A stretch of DNA of 64,000 nt from Erinaceus europaeus (GCF_950295315.1 NC_080177.1:75527786-75591785); one strand, 5' to 3'. Numbered from the stretch's first letter, positions 20,073-30,840 are shown. Translations and numbers: made by a program. Notes: generated by a model not told the origin, from the letters alone.

Positions 20073-20204
20073 AAATATTTTAGGCTTGTCATCTGACACG
20101 GTCATGGAGAGTCCCTAATTCTGACTGATTCCAAAGCCTGGTGAAAATAATAATTCAAGAAATTCTGGATCCTTCCTAATCACTTTCCATGTGATTTTCT
20201 GTCT

Positions 20205-20890
20205 TTTAAATTTTTTATTTATGAAAAGGAAACATTGACAAGACCATAGGATAAGAGGGGTAGAACTCCACACAATTCCCACCACCAGAACTCCATATCC
20301 CATCCCGTCCCCTGATAGCTTTCCTATTTTTTATCCCTCTGGGAGTATGGACCCAAGGTCATTGTGGGATGCAGAAGGTGGAAGGTCTGGCTTCTGTAAT
20401 TGCTTCCCTGTTGAACATGGGTGTTGACAAGTGGATCCATACTCCCAGCCTGTCTCTCTCTTTCCCTAGTGGGGAAGGGCTCTGGGGAATCGGAGCTCCA
20501 GGACACATTGGTGGGATTGTCTGTCCAGGGAAGTCTGGTTGGTATCATGCTTGCATCTGGAACCTGGTGGCTGAAATGAGAGTTAACATATAAAGCTAAA
20601 CAAGTTGTTGAGTAATCATGAACCTAAAGGCTGGAATAGTGCAGGTGAAGAGTTGGGGGGGGGGTCTCAGTTTAGTAGATAGCTAGTAGGCATATTTTAG
20701 TTATATTCCAAAGGGTCTGTGACTATACTAATTTTTTTTCCCCTGAGCCTGAAATCTGATATGCAGGTGGATCCAAGTTATTGTCTGGGGAGATGATGTC
20801 ATGGTTGGAAAAAGGACCAGAAAGTGGGATCAGGGAAGAGAGTAGCTCCCAAATATGGGAAAGGTGTATAAATATTGTTGATTGTAATTG
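20205..20890 (-). mobile_element. Family X retroposon, about 0.7 kb
   Basis: Inverted orientation: AAAAGGAAACATTGACAAGA at the A-rich end, CCTCTGGGAGTATGGACCC, AACCTGGTGGCTGAAATG, then GGGAGATGATGTCATGG and AGTAGCTCCCAAATATGGG. It aligns along its whole length with 33.9-34.7 kb in the opposite strand. Confidence 0.88.
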
Positions 20891-22084
20891 CCATTTCTTT
20901 TCAAGGCCCTTATTTCATGGGTCACATCTTATTCTAGTCCTGGGAAGTCTTCCTGCTAGGAGTTAACTCCATCCCTCCATCCTCTCTGCCCTTTGTCCCT
21001 GTTCTTTACTAAATCGACTGTTAAATGATGGATTACCATTAGGTGTCGCTGTCTAACATAGAATGTATTCAGTGAACCTGAGCAGTTTCAAATTACTTTA
21101 AAAAAAAAACAAAAAACACCACCACAATATATATAGGGTAGAACATTAACTTGTAGATTCAGAAATATTTCTATCCTTGAGAATAAGAAATTCCTTCAGG
21201 TATAAGATTTGGAAAATCTTCAGGCTGAATTTTAAAAGCACATTAAAAAAATGGTAAGTCTTATTTGCTGGAGAGATTTCAAAAGCTAATTCAAACATTT
21301 TAGATGGGTACTCAAAAATGTCCCCTTCCTTTTTTTTTTCCTTTCGGCCGACGTTTGTGATTCTCTCTCCTCTCTGTTTGTAAGTACTGCAGTCCTCCAG
21401 TAAGATTGTACTACTTGCCATTCTTTGACAATTCATCTATTTCCCCCCAGACTCTTTTATTTACTTGGACTGTCCTTCATCTCCATGTCAGATCTGTTCA
21501 GAATCTAACTCTTAGAGATACTGTGTCCTTTATGAAACCTGCCTTAATATTTTTTAATAGAAATGCTTATTTCAACTTTTTCAACTCTATGCCCTTTTAT
21601 CTTGCTTCCAGTGCAGCATTTGGTAAACACCAGCTCAAATGAAACTTATTCCTGTCTCATAATAAAAACAAGCACCGTGATACAACCACCTTACCAAAAA
21701 GCCTAGAACGGCGCTAATGGAGGCTAGTGAATGGTAGTGATGCTAGTTAAGCTAATCAATAAAGAAAACAGGTGTAGCAAAATCTGCTCCTAGCTGACTT
21801 TTGAAGCATTGCCAATTCACTGGAAAGTGGCCAAACACGGATAACTAAAGAGTAACGATAAGTAGCAGGATATCAGTATATGAGGAAATGTATCTTCTAC
21901 GGTGCTGTAGGGGCCAGTCAGTACAAATGATTTATCGATCATGATAATTGATGGCATGGGAAAGTAAACAGCTTATCAGTGCTTTAGCATCTCTCCTTTG
22001 AACTTCCTGCTCTCAGCCATGCCCTTGTATATCCCAAGGCAGCTAAATAGAACACAGAAGTTCTGTCTGTATTTCACTTAGAAG
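20891..22084. other. Mostly unique DNA
   Basis: A stretch at about 21400-21560 (ACTGTCCTTCATCTCCATGT, ATGAAACCTGCCTTAAT) vaguely resembles an old L2-type repeat. Otherwise nothing is recognised. Confidence 0.4.
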
Positions 22085-22335
22085 ATGTTGTTGGATGTGT
22101 GTTTGTGTTTTTTGGATGGAGATATAAGATAGGAACTGAGGGTTGTAGGGTAGGTCTATTTTAATAATTTGAAGAATTTCCAGATTGTTTTTCCATTTGG
22201 GAGGGGGCAATTCACATTCCTACCAACAGTGTAGGAACATTCCTTTCCCCACCTCATCACCAGCACTTCTTCTTCTAGCATTTGCCCTTCTTCCGTAGCC
22301 AGTCAACAGCGTCAGGTTGAGCCTGATGTCTGCTT
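22085..22335 (-). mobile_element. L1 fragment, ORF2 3' region (part 1)
   Basis: GGGTTGTAGGGTAGGTCTAT, CCTACCAACAGTGTAGGA and CACCTCATCACCAGCAC are the antisense of the L1 ORF2 C-terminal region. It appears split from 22713-22910 by later insertions. Confidence 0.8.
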
Positions 22336-22455
22336 GTTGCTGGCTTTGAAAGTGACTGGGATCCATGTGGATTCAGTCGGCTAGGAAGGATCGTCAGTTT
22401 CCCCAATAAATGGGTACTCACCACAAGAAGGTCGATCCAATGCATCCCTCACCAA

Positions 22456-22521
<66 letters not shown>
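22456..22521. repeat. (TA)n microsatellite
   Basis: About 30 TA units at the tail side of the next inverted SINE. Confidence 0.95.
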
Positions 22522-22712
22522 TTGGTAGGGAAATTGAGAGGGGAGGGCTAGAGATTGATTGACAGATACATGCATAGATAGACAGATTTTCAGCCAGTGT
22601 TATTACATAGCTCATAAAGCTTCCTCCTCCAAGTAGGGATCAGGGCTTGAACTCTGGTCCCTGTACACCATAATGTGTGCACTCAACTAGATATGCCACC
22701 AACCAGGCCCTG
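22522..22712 (-). mobile_element. tRNA-derived SINE, type A, degraded
   Basis: GGGAAATTGAGAGGGGAGGG, GGGCTTGAACTCTGGTCC and GCCACCAACCAGGCCC. Confidence 0.85.
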
Positions 22713-22910
22713 TTTCTGTCTTTTGTTTTTTAATGTGTGATATTCTCACAGGTCTAAGGTGATATCTCTTGTTGTCTTGATTTGTACTTCTCTGATAAAT
22801 TTCTTTCAGCATTTTTCATGTGTCTGTTGGTCATTTGAATCTGTGGCCAAGTGTCTACATCTAATCCCATTTCTTTTCTATTACATATATCTGTGATTAT
22901 ACACTTTGGT
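22713..22910 (-). mobile_element. L1 fragment, ORF2 3' region (part 2)
   Basis: TCTCACAGGTCTAAGGTGAT, GATTTGTACTTCTCTGATAA and CATGTGTCTGTTGGTCATTT are typical antisense L1 ORF2 text. Confidence 0.8.
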
Positions 22911-22929
22911 CTGTCTTCATTCCACCTAA

Positions 22930-23026
22930 CCTGCAGTGAAGCAGTACTGTAGGTATCTTTCTTTCCCCCCTTCTATCTCCTCCCCCTTTCCATTTCTCTC
23001 TGTCCTGAAAAATAAATAAAATAATA
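22930..23026 (+). mobile_element. SINE 3' half, type A
   Basis: GCAGTGAAGCAGTACTGTAG then a CT-rich part and AAATAAATAAAATAAT tail. Confidence 0.8.
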
Positions 23027-23322
23027 GGGGGGTCGGGCTGTAGCAAAGCGGGTTAAGTGCACACGGCTTGAAGCACAAAGACTGGCGTAAGGATCCCAGA
23101 TGGAGACCCTGACTCCCCACCTGCAGGGGAGTCGCTTCACAGGCAGTGAAGCAGGTCTGCAGGTATCTATCTGTCTCTCCTCTCGATCTTCCCCTCCTCT
23201 CTCCATTACTCTCTGTCCTATCCGGCAACAACGACATCAGTAACAACAACAATAATAACCACAAGAATGATAAAAACAAGGGCAACAAAAAGGAAAATAA
23301 ATAAATAAAATATTAAAAAAAT
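23027..23322 (+). mobile_element. tRNA-derived SINE, type A
   Basis: GGGGTCGGGCTGTAGCAAAG head, GGCGTAAGGATCCCAGATGG (B box damaged), CACAGGCAGTGAAGCAGG, CAAGGGCAACAAAAAGG tail. Confidence 0.92.
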
Positions 23323-23329
23323 AAGAAGA

Positions 23330-23975
23330 ACTGATTATACACACTCACTGGCACATACATACACATATTCACAGCAGCACTATCTGTAATAGCCAAAATT
23401 TGGAAACAGTCAAATGTCCCGAGAGAGAGACGAGTGGTTAAGGAAATTGTACATGCACATAGTAGAACACTACTCAAATGTAAGAAATTATCTCTTTTGC
23501 TCCAACTTGGACAGAACAAGAAGGAATCACGTTAAGTGAGATAAGCTGCCAGGAGAGGGGCAAATACAGGATGATCACAGTTATAGGCAGGTCTTAAGAG
23601 GCAAAGAAAGAAGGGCTGAGAAGACTGCACAATGGCTATGCAAAAGACTGTTAAGCCTGAGGCTCCCAGGCTCTAGATCTGCCCTCCAGCACCACGATAA
23701 AGCAGAATTGAACAGTATTCTGGGAGCAACAAATGAACAGCAAGGTGAAACTTTAATGATCATCTATTGCGGCAGATCCAAGGACTCTGTAAATGGGGGA
23801 AGAAGGAGAGCATTAAACAGGGAGGAGGGACCCAGTGTCCTTAGGAGGATGAGGGTTAGTTGGTGTAGGGTGTGGTGTGGTGACACGTAACACCAAGACC
23901 TAGGAAACTGTACATCCGTAACAATGACAGCCTTGTCATTCAATATTTCCCCAATAAAGTGACCTAAAAAAAGAA
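23330..23975 (+). mobile_element. L1 3' end interrupted by a SINE
   Basis: GCAGCACTATCTGTAATAGC, GTTAAGTGAGATAAGCTGCC, then a 3' UTR ending at CCCCAATAAAGTGACC. A type B SINE splits it at about 23612-23722. Confidence 0.85.
23612..23722 (+). mobile_element. tRNA-derived SINE, type B, inside L1
   Basis: GACTGCACAATGGCTATGCA, GCCTGAGGCTCCCAGG and AGCAGAATTGAACAGTATTC. Confidence 0.75.
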
Positions 23976-24870
23976 AGATTTTCTGAATCTAAAAAAACAA
24001 AAAGACCCTGAGATGATACAGAGGGTTCTAGACTAAGATTATATATTCTGAAATTGGGTTCCACAAAATATTATCGAGTCTGAGATTGTAAAAGATGTTC
24101 TAGAAAAAATTAGTAAAATGAAGAGTCTGATTTATATGCAGATGAAAATGTGTATTTCTAGGATAAAAAATGCAAGGTTTTCTAGCATGAAAACTAAATA
24201 GGTTATTGTAAAGGTAGAAAATAAGATTGGTCCCCAAAGACCATAAGGAGAGCATTGATGCAGACATATGTGCAGAGTGAAATCCATGTCATTGTTTTAA
24301 ATTGGCATCCAAATGAAATACAGGGATAAAAAAATAAAAGGGAAGACAACAGTGAAAAACAATTTAATGATATTCTCAGGATGCACTAGTAAAGAATAAA
24401 AATGAAGTTATTAAATGAATACTTATTTATTTACTTTTACTTGTTACATCACTGATCACAAAAAGAATGTTTACACCACTCTTGGATTTTATAGAGAAAA
24501 AAATCCAAGTCCAAATAATGATTTTGAAAAAATAAACTTGGTCATATTCATAAAAAAAAAACTGTCAAGATGGTCCAAATCACCAAATAAGAATAATAAA
24601 CACATCTGACTAAAATCATTACGTATATTTATACATATGACTGAAAACAGACTCACAAAGCTGTTCCCCCTAGTTACTGAGATCATGATTGATTTTAATA
24701 TTCTGCCTGGTTTTGTATTTTAATAAACAGTTTAAGTACATTGAAACTATAAGTACATAAAGATAAAACCAAGCAATGTTTTCTAAAACAAAAAAAACCA
24801 GAGTCAAGCTACTATTCAAACAGTCATCCTGGGCTTTTTTTTTTTTTTTTTCTTATTACATCTGTGAATA
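23976..24870. other. AT-rich unique DNA, no feature seen
   Basis: Open frames are short and lysine/asparagine-rich from A-richness. A T run lies at about 24836-24852. Confidence 0.5.
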
Positions 24871-24879
24871 ATTATGATC

Positions 24880-25268
24880 ATCAAATAGGAACAAGGCAGG
24901 AAATTTTCTGAACCTATTTCATGGTCTTAGTCACACTGATAATGCTTCAAGTTTGTCTCTCTTTTTATGAAGTCATAAAAACAATTTTTTAAAAGTCCAT
25001 TAAAGCTGCCTTATGTAATCCTAAAGGCTGTGTCATTCTCCATCTTTGCAAAGCCAGGCACATTATCTTAAGTAGAGCGTCATTAGTGATCAGTCTCCCA
25101 TCTCTGAACCAGATTGCTTAGGTGATAAATTCAGGCACAGCTAGACTAGAAATGTTTGGAGGTTTAATTCCAAATTTCACTTTAATGGGGGCAAAGCTGT
25201 CACAAGAATCTTTATGCCACAAAATTGTTTTTAAATTAGAGCTGTCAGACCTCAGTGATTGAGACAAA
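24880..25268. other. Candidate conserved non-coding element
   Basis: Repeat-free, high-complexity block with many AT-core motifs (GTCATTAGTGATCAG, CTTTAATGGGGGCAAAG, GATAAATTCAGG). There is no coding frame. The conserved-element suggestion comes from texture only. Confidence 0.3.
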
Positions 25269-25790
25269 CTTGAACTAACTCAATAAACCCCACAACAACC
25301 ATTGCCCAAACAGACAAGCGTCTTCATTGGTGGCTGTCTCCTCCTCGGTACCGTACTTGTATCAGCTGTCTGGATTGCCTTACCTGGTGGTGAAGAAAGC
25401 AAAGCAAAGTCGACTCACCCCAGCCTGCCCAATTATGGAGAGTTCCAGGGGCAGGAGGCCAGGAACCCCCAAACAGCTGGGACATGGCCACTCTTTTTCA
25501 TGTTATCACATGTTTCCCCATACGAGTGGGGAAGAAATTAAAAGTGGTTCCAAGAAGGAGTGGGACAATGTTTGGAGAACACAAAAGGACGCATCTTGAC
25601 CACTGTAGGAGGAGCCTTAGTAAGGCAACCACGCCTGGGAAGCTGTAACCCAATAGGAGAGCCAGGCAATCGCAGTGGAGCAATAGAAATCTAGGCCCAG
25701 GTGTGACCCACATTGGGGATTTCAGAGAAGGAAAGAGGCAAGGGCAGACCTAGTTCTCTCTCCTCCTGGCCCTCATAGCTCTGTCTCCAG
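25269..25790. other. Unassigned GC-richer block, possible old LTR or retrocopy
   Basis: AATAAA at 25279 is followed by moderate-GC, low-repeat sequence with several CpGs and a CCAAT motif (ACCCAATAGGAG near 25650). No TG..CA ends or target duplication could be defined. Two overlapping plus-strand frames (79 and 90 aa) have no recognisable homology. Confidence 0.25.
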
Positions 25791-25814
25791 GAGCAGCTCT
25801 CCCCACCTTCTCCA

Positions 25815-25945
25815 TCCTCATCCTTCCTCCTCCTCCCTCCACCTCCTCCATCCTCTTCCTCCCCCTCTTCTCTTCCCCCTCTTCTTTCTGCTCCCTTCTC
25901 CTCCCCCCTCCTTTTCTTCTTCATCTTCTCCTCCTTCTTTTCAGC
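25815..25945. repeat. CT-rich low-complexity tract
   Basis: CCTCC/CTTCT pyrimidine tract. Confidence 0.9.
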
Positions 25946-26271
25946 CTAATATTGTTCTGTATGATTTTTTTTTTTTTGCTTCACATCTTCGTAACAAAAA
26001 GGTTTATATTTTACAGACCTGATCACAGAGTCTCTAGTAGTTCTTTTAGCAACAGTTATAACATTAAAAAAAAAAAGACAAAAACATTTCAAAAGAACAC
26101 CAAGAGAACACAGTTCGGAACAAACTCTTCATTCTGTGGGCGCCTGAATTTTAACTTTTCTCTCATTTCATGAAAACTTTGCTCTGGCTTATGATGGTTT
26201 TACATGGGACCTATACTTTATGTAACTTACATTCTAAAGTGTAGACATTCAAGGAGAATAAGCAATTCCAG

Positions 26272-26566
26272 GGAGTCGGGCGGTAGTAGCGCAGCGGGTT
26301 AAGTACACATGGTGCAAAGCGCAAGGACCGGCATAGGGATCCTGGTTCGAGCCCCCGTTTCCCCACATGCAGGAGAGTCACTTCACAGGTGGTGAAGCAG
26401 GTCTGCAGGTGTCTGTCTTTCTCTCCCCCCTCTGTCTTCCCCACCTCTCTCCATTTCTCTCTGTCCTATCCAACAACGACGACATCATTGACAACAATAA
26501 CTACTAGAACAAGGGCAACAAAAGGGAAAATAAATAATAAAAATAATAATAAATAAATTTTAAAAA
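26272..26566 (+). mobile_element. tRNA-derived SINE, type A, with clear target duplication
   Basis: Head GGAGTCGGGCGGTAGTAGCG, B box GGTTCGAGCCCC, CAAGGGCAACAAAAGGG tail. The 18-bp duplication GAGAATAAGCAATTCCAG lies at 26254-26271 and 26567-26584. Confidence 0.96.
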
Positions 26567-26629
26567 GAGAATAAGCAATTCCAGATAATCATTGAATGAT
26601 TAAAAGAAAAGCCTGGTAGCTAGGCTTAC

Positions 26630-26742
26630 TCTTTAAAAATATTTTAATTAATTAATTTAATAGAGAAATCAAGAGGGAAGGGAGGATAGAGAAGGAGGAA
26701 GAGAGACACTTTGTAGCACTGCTTCTGGTGGGGAGCTAGGCT
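26630..26742 (-). mobile_element. SINE fragment, type A
   Basis: TAATTTAATAGAGAAATCAA, GAGAGACACTTTGTAGCAC and TGGTGGGGAGC. Confidence 0.75.
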
Positions 26743-26754
26743 AATTCTATTCCT

Positions 26755-26995
26755 TTTTTTTTTAAGACAAATTTTAAAGTTTTATTATCTTTATTTACTT
26801 ATTGGATAGAGACAGCCAGAAATTGAGAGCAATGGAGAGACTGAGAGGGAGAGAGACAGAAAGACACCCACAGCCCTGCTTCACCACTTGCGAAGCTTCT
26901 CCCCCTCCCCCTCGGGTGGGGAATAGGGGCTTGAACGTGGGACCTTGCACATTGTAACATGTGCACTCCACCAGGTGCGCCACCACCTGGTCCCG
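26755..26995 (-). mobile_element. tRNA-derived SINE, type A short form
   Basis: ATTGGATAGAGACAGCCAGA, CCCTGCTTCACCACTTGCG, GGCTTGAACGTGGGACC and GCGCCACCACCTGGTCCC. Confidence 0.93.
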
Positions 26996-27220
26996 GTTAA
27001 TTCAATTCATTGCTGGTTTGAGATTTGGAAATGTAGATTGTAGATATGAGCATTTCGTTTATTCCACACTGAAAGATGATAAAACCTGACCCTCCTAGTT
27101 AAACTGTTTAATTTTCATGTGATTTCCACTGATTTTAAGAACCTCCAATCTCACACCTTCCTCTCTTTGAAGCAGCAGGTTTACTGGACATGAGGCAATA
27201 AGAATGAAATAGAACAGGAA

Positions 27221-27437
27221 GTGGGGCCACCTGGTGGCACATCTGGTTGAATGCTCACACTGCTGTGTGCAAGGACCAGGGTTCAAGCATTCACTCCCCA
27301 TCTTCGGGGGAAACCTTCATGAGCAGTGAAACAGCGTAGCAGGTATCTTTCTCTTTCCCACTCTATCTCCCCCTGCCCTCTCAATTTCTCTTTCTATCCA
27401 ATTAATTGATTCATTAAAATAAAAAGGAAATAAATTA
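27221..27437 (+). mobile_element. tRNA-derived SINE, type A short form
   Basis: GGGGCCACCTGGTGGCACAT, GGTTCAAGC and an AATTAATTGATTC tail. Confidence 0.9.
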
Positions 27438-27466
27438 GTTTATTTTCGAGAGAGAGAGAAAGACCA

Positions 27467-27601
27467 AGGGCAAGGGAGACACTATAATGATTATGCAAAA
27501 GAATTCCAGGCCTTAGGCTGTGAGGTTCCAGGTTCAATCTCCTTCACCACCGTAAACCAGAAAGCTGAACAGTGTTCTGGTCTTTCATTAAAACAAATAA
27601 A
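27467..27601 (+). mobile_element. tRNA-derived SINE, type B
   Basis: GGGCAAGGGAGACACTATAA, TGATTATGCAAAAG, CCAGGTTCAATCTCC, AAACAAATAAAT tail. Confidence 0.85.
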
Positions 27602-27870
27602 TGGGGTGGGGGACAAGCAGTTGAGTGGGCTCAGTCGAGTGTCATGAGCAAGGACCCGGGTTCAAGCCCTCCAACCCTACCTGCACAGAGGAAGCTTCCT
27701 GAGTGGTGTAGCAATGCTGCACGTCTCTCTCTTTCTCCCTCTCTTATCTCTCTCTCTCCCCTCTCCATTTCTCTCAACTGCATCAAAAAAATAAATAAAT
27801 AAAATAAAAACAAAAGGAAAAAGTGGCTGCTAGGAGTGACGGAGGTATCAAGCCCCAGCATAACCCTGGA
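27602..27870 (+). mobile_element. tRNA-derived SINE, type A with long tail
   Basis: GGGTTCAAGCCCTCC, AGAGGAAGCTTCCTGAGTGG, then the tail GTGGCTGCTAGGAGTGACGG and CAAGCCCCAGCATAACCC, ending in (TA)n. Confidence 0.88.
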
Positions 27871-27896
27871 TATATATATATATATTCTTTTACTTT

Positions 27897-28172
27897 TTTC
27901 AATATATATATATTTATTTTCCCTTTTTGTTGCCTTTGTTGTTTTTTATTGTTGTTGTTATTGATGTTGTCATTGTTAGATAGGACAGAGAGAAATGGAG
28001 AGAGGAGGGAAAGACAGATGGGGAGAGAAAGACGGACACCTGCAGACCTGCTTCACCGCCTGTGAAGCGACTCCCCTGCAGGTGGAGAACCGGGGGCTCG
28101 AACTGGGATCCTTGTGCTGGTCCTTGAGCTTTGTGCCATGTGCATTTAAGCTGCTGTGCTACCGCCCGACAC
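27897..28172 (-). mobile_element. tRNA-derived SINE, type A
   Basis: CCCTTTTTGTTGCCTTTGTT, TTATTGATGTTGTCATTG, CACCGCCTGTGAAGCGAC, GGGGCTCGAACTGGGATCC, CTACCGCCCGACACC. It faces the preceding sense SINE tail to tail. Confidence 0.93.
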
Positions 28173-28620
28173 CCTGATTTTTTTTTTTTTTTGTCTCCTC
28201 ACACAACTCTATGATGTCCTGTATATGTTCTGTTTCTACCTAGTACTCCCTTCCTGTTGCTGAATCCTTTGGATTATTTGTTACTGTGCCATTGTTAACA
28301 ATGAACACTGAGATCACAGAGAGACCCAGTCCTCTCACTCAACTGATTCTTGATTTGTTTGGGGATAGAAAATCTGAAATATTTATTCAAAACTGATTTT
28401 AATCCCCCAGCTTCTACTCTGGGATGTGTGTGTGGGGGTGGCGGGTGGGGTGTAAAGTTCTTCTCAAGAGCTTCTGTTCATCTCATAAGTTCCAGTACTG
28501 TGTCCTAAATTCTTACAAAGCTGAAGAAGAAAGACTCATAACTTGCCATGCCACGGTTTCCACAATCCAAGGCCTCCCTTGCATCTCATTACCCATCAGC
28601 TCCACCAATCGGGGCTGAGG
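28173..28620. other. Unique DNA, no feature seen
   Basis: Nothing was recognised. Confidence 0.45.
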
Positions 28621-28621
28621 A

Positions 28622-28760
28622 TGGGGGAGGGGGTCTTAGCATAAGCGCACCAGTCTGAGGCTCAGTTCCCAGAGTCGCCATATTCCAGAGCTGACAAGTA
28701 CTGTTTCTCCCCTTCTGGAAATAAATTAAAAATAAAAATAATAGATAAATAAATAAGTCT
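28622..28760 (+). mobile_element. SINE, type B, degraded
   Basis: GGGGTCTTAGCATAAGCGCA, GTCTGAGGCTCAGTTCCC and AATAAATTAAAAATAAAAAT tail. Confidence 0.7.
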
Positions 28761-28847
28761 TGCCAGGAAGATAACTCATTCTTTGCTGCATCAGCTTGCA
28801 TGAGGCCCTAGAATTCTTCACCAAGGAAAACGTCCTATTCTTTTAAA

Positions 28848-29143
28848 ATTTTATTTGATTTTACTGCCACTAGGGCCACTGATGGGGTGCAAGGGCATCT
28901 CTACAGATCACCACTCCCCATGGCCATTGTTTTCCTTTTATTTATTAATTATCATTATTATTTTACTATTTTATTTGACAGGGCAGAGAGAACTTGAGGG
29001 AGGGAGAGACAGAGAAGAAGAGAGAGAAACACCTGCAGACCTGCTTCACTGCTTATGATGCCATCCACCCCTCAACATGGGGCTTGAACCCTGGGTCCTT
29101 CTGCAGGGTAATTCGTGCAATGAGTCAGGTGTACCACTGCCCT
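28848..29143 (-). mobile_element. tRNA-derived SINE, type A long-tail form
   Basis: CTGCCACTAGGGCCACTGAT tail, TTATTTGACAGGGCAGAGAG, CAGACCTGCTTCACTGC, GGGCTTGAACCCTGGGTCC. Confidence 0.88.
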
Positions 29144-29227
29144 TAAATGAATTAATTTTCAAAAGAAAAGGAAATAATCAGAAGAGTTAAGTATAACACA
29201 GATGAAAACTTTCTGCAATTAAGAATT

Positions 29228-29530
29228 ACACTTAAATATTTATTTATTAAGACATAAATAGAAGATAGAGAGAGAGAGAAGGGAGAGGCAGAGGGAGATG
29301 AAGAGGGAGATGGGGAGATGGGGAGATGGGGAGATGGGGAGGGAGAGGGAGGTGGGGAGGGAGAGGGAGGTGGGGGGGAGAAGCAGAGGAAGGTAGGGGA
29401 GGGGAGGGGGAGGGGAGGGGGAGGGGAGGGGGAGGGGAGGGGGAGGGGAAGGGGAGGAGGGAACCAGAACACTGCTCAACTATGGCATGAAGTTGTTTCA
29501 GAAATTGAATTTCAGCTTCTTGAGCCTCAG
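29228..29530 (-). mobile_element. SINE type B with internal purine expansion
   Basis: An A/T-rich tail (ATTTATTTATTAAGACA), then GGGAGA/GGGGA array at 29258-29462, then AGAACACTGCTCAACTATGG and CTTGAGCCTCAGGCAC of the inverted type B body. Confidence 0.65.
29258..29462. repeat. (GGGGAGAT)/(GGGGA)n purine array
   Basis: Variable GGGGAGAT, GGGAGGGAG and GGGGAGG units. Reverse-strand Pro/Ser frames are artefacts. Confidence 0.96.
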
Positions 29531-29599
29531 GCACAAAAGTTGGTGCTCTCATAGACTGATTTCCCTTCCTGGTCACTTTTGCGAAAAAAAAAAAAAAAA

Positions 29600-29889
29600 T
29601 TGTAGAAGAATTAGCAAGAGATAGAAGTCAATACGGAGAGGCTTAGGTTGGTTCTGTAAGATCAAATATATTTATTGTAGAAGTTCTAGAAGAAAGAGGA
29701 ACTGAAGAGGTACATTAATGAAGTGTTAGAAGGAAATTTTCCCAATTTGAAAATAATCTCTAAATTCACACATTATATGGTTCCACTGGTAGATCCCACT
29801 AATGTTCATAAATGAAGACATATTGAGGCATGGTAAAAATGCTTGAGCTTCATAAAAAAATTGTAAATGTATTTTTGAGTGCTTTCTTT
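29600..29889. other. Unique DNA, no feature seen
   Basis: Nothing was recognised. Confidence 0.45.
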
Positions 29890-30050
29890 TTTCTTCTTGT
29901 TTGTGCCACCAGGGTTGTTGCTGGGGCTTGGTGCCTGAACTACAAACCCACTGCTCCTGGAGGCCATTTTTCTTTCTTTCTTTTAAAAAAATTTTTATTT
30001 ATAAAAAGGAAAAAACATTGACAAAACCATAGGATAAGAGGGGTACAACT
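29890..30050 (-). mobile_element. SINE tail fused to a short family X 3' end
   Basis: GCCACCAGGGTTGTTGCTGG and CACTGCTCCTGGAGGCCA (SINE long tail), then TTTATTTATAAAAAGGAAAA and CCATAGGATAAGAGGGG (inverted family X). Confidence 0.75.
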
Positions 30051-30244
30051 GATACCTGAAACATGGATTACTTGATTCCTCAGCCAAGTTCTAAAGCCAC
30101 GTATGTTTGCCTCTCATCATGATACACACACTAGAAAGCAGCTGTGTGGTTGGACTCTGTGCTGATAAATGCTTTGCTTTTGTCACAGTACAGGGCTTTA
30201 TAAGGTTCTGCATAACTGATGAACATTTTGTTTATTTATTTTCT

Positions 30245-30828
30245 TGTAGGGAATTGTGAGGATATGGTAGAGCTTGGTAGAAACCCCCCGTTGAAAGATG
30301 AGTGCCTGAGGGGCAAGGTCATCCTATCAGTCTCTCTCTACTAAGAGGTTGAGCAAGGAAGGACAGGACCTCCCAGGCTCAGCCCCGCCTATCAGCCTCC
30401 CTGCCTCACAATGGCCCACTCCCTTATTATCTATATAATCATTGTTTTGCCTGAACATCCCCTCCCTACTTCCTCACCCATTCTGTTCCTTTGATCATAT
30501 CTGATCTATCTTCTCTCTGCCCTCAAGACACCCCCCCCCCCCAGCTGCTGGTTACTGATAACCTTACTTCCTTGTTCTTTTAACCAATTAAACCTCTTGC
30601 TCAACAATTACTGGAAAAGTCCTGACCCTCCCCACACCCTTTGCCTCCCCACCATATATGGTATACACATGTCACTTCCTCCTGCGACCCCTTATAAACC
30701 CTTCTTTACTGTTCAATAAATGGATTTGTTCATCAAACATTCCCCGGGTCATCTCTTGTCGCAGCAGTAGCACCGGACACGCCAGGTGTCTGTGCCCAAG
30801 AAGAGGCCTCCCCACAAGAAGTACGGCA
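30245..30828 (+). mobile_element. Solo LTR, class II (betaretrovirus-like), 584 bp
   Basis: It begins TGTAGGGAATTG and ends GTACGGCA, flanked by an exact 6-bp duplication TTTTCT (30239-30244, 30829-30834). A TATAAA lies at 30693-30698 and AATAAA at 30715-30720, so the polyadenylation signal lies upstream of the predicted transcription start, in U3. That layout with a very short R is known from MMTV-like betaretroviruses. No internal region remains, as expected after LTR-LTR recombination. It has no coding capacity. Confidence 0.88.
30693..30720 (+). promoter_or_regulatory. LTR TATA box and polyadenylation signal
   Basis: TATAAA at 30693-30698 and AATAAA at 30715-30720 within the solo LTR. 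Activity is not known. Confidence 0.75.
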
Positions 30829-30840
30829 TTTTCTCTTTTG

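Noticed and set aside
25302..25541. 79-aa frame with a hydrophobic N-terminal stretch, possible small secreted protein
   Set aside because: No homology recognised, a competing overlapping frame exists, and there is no promoter or splice evidence.
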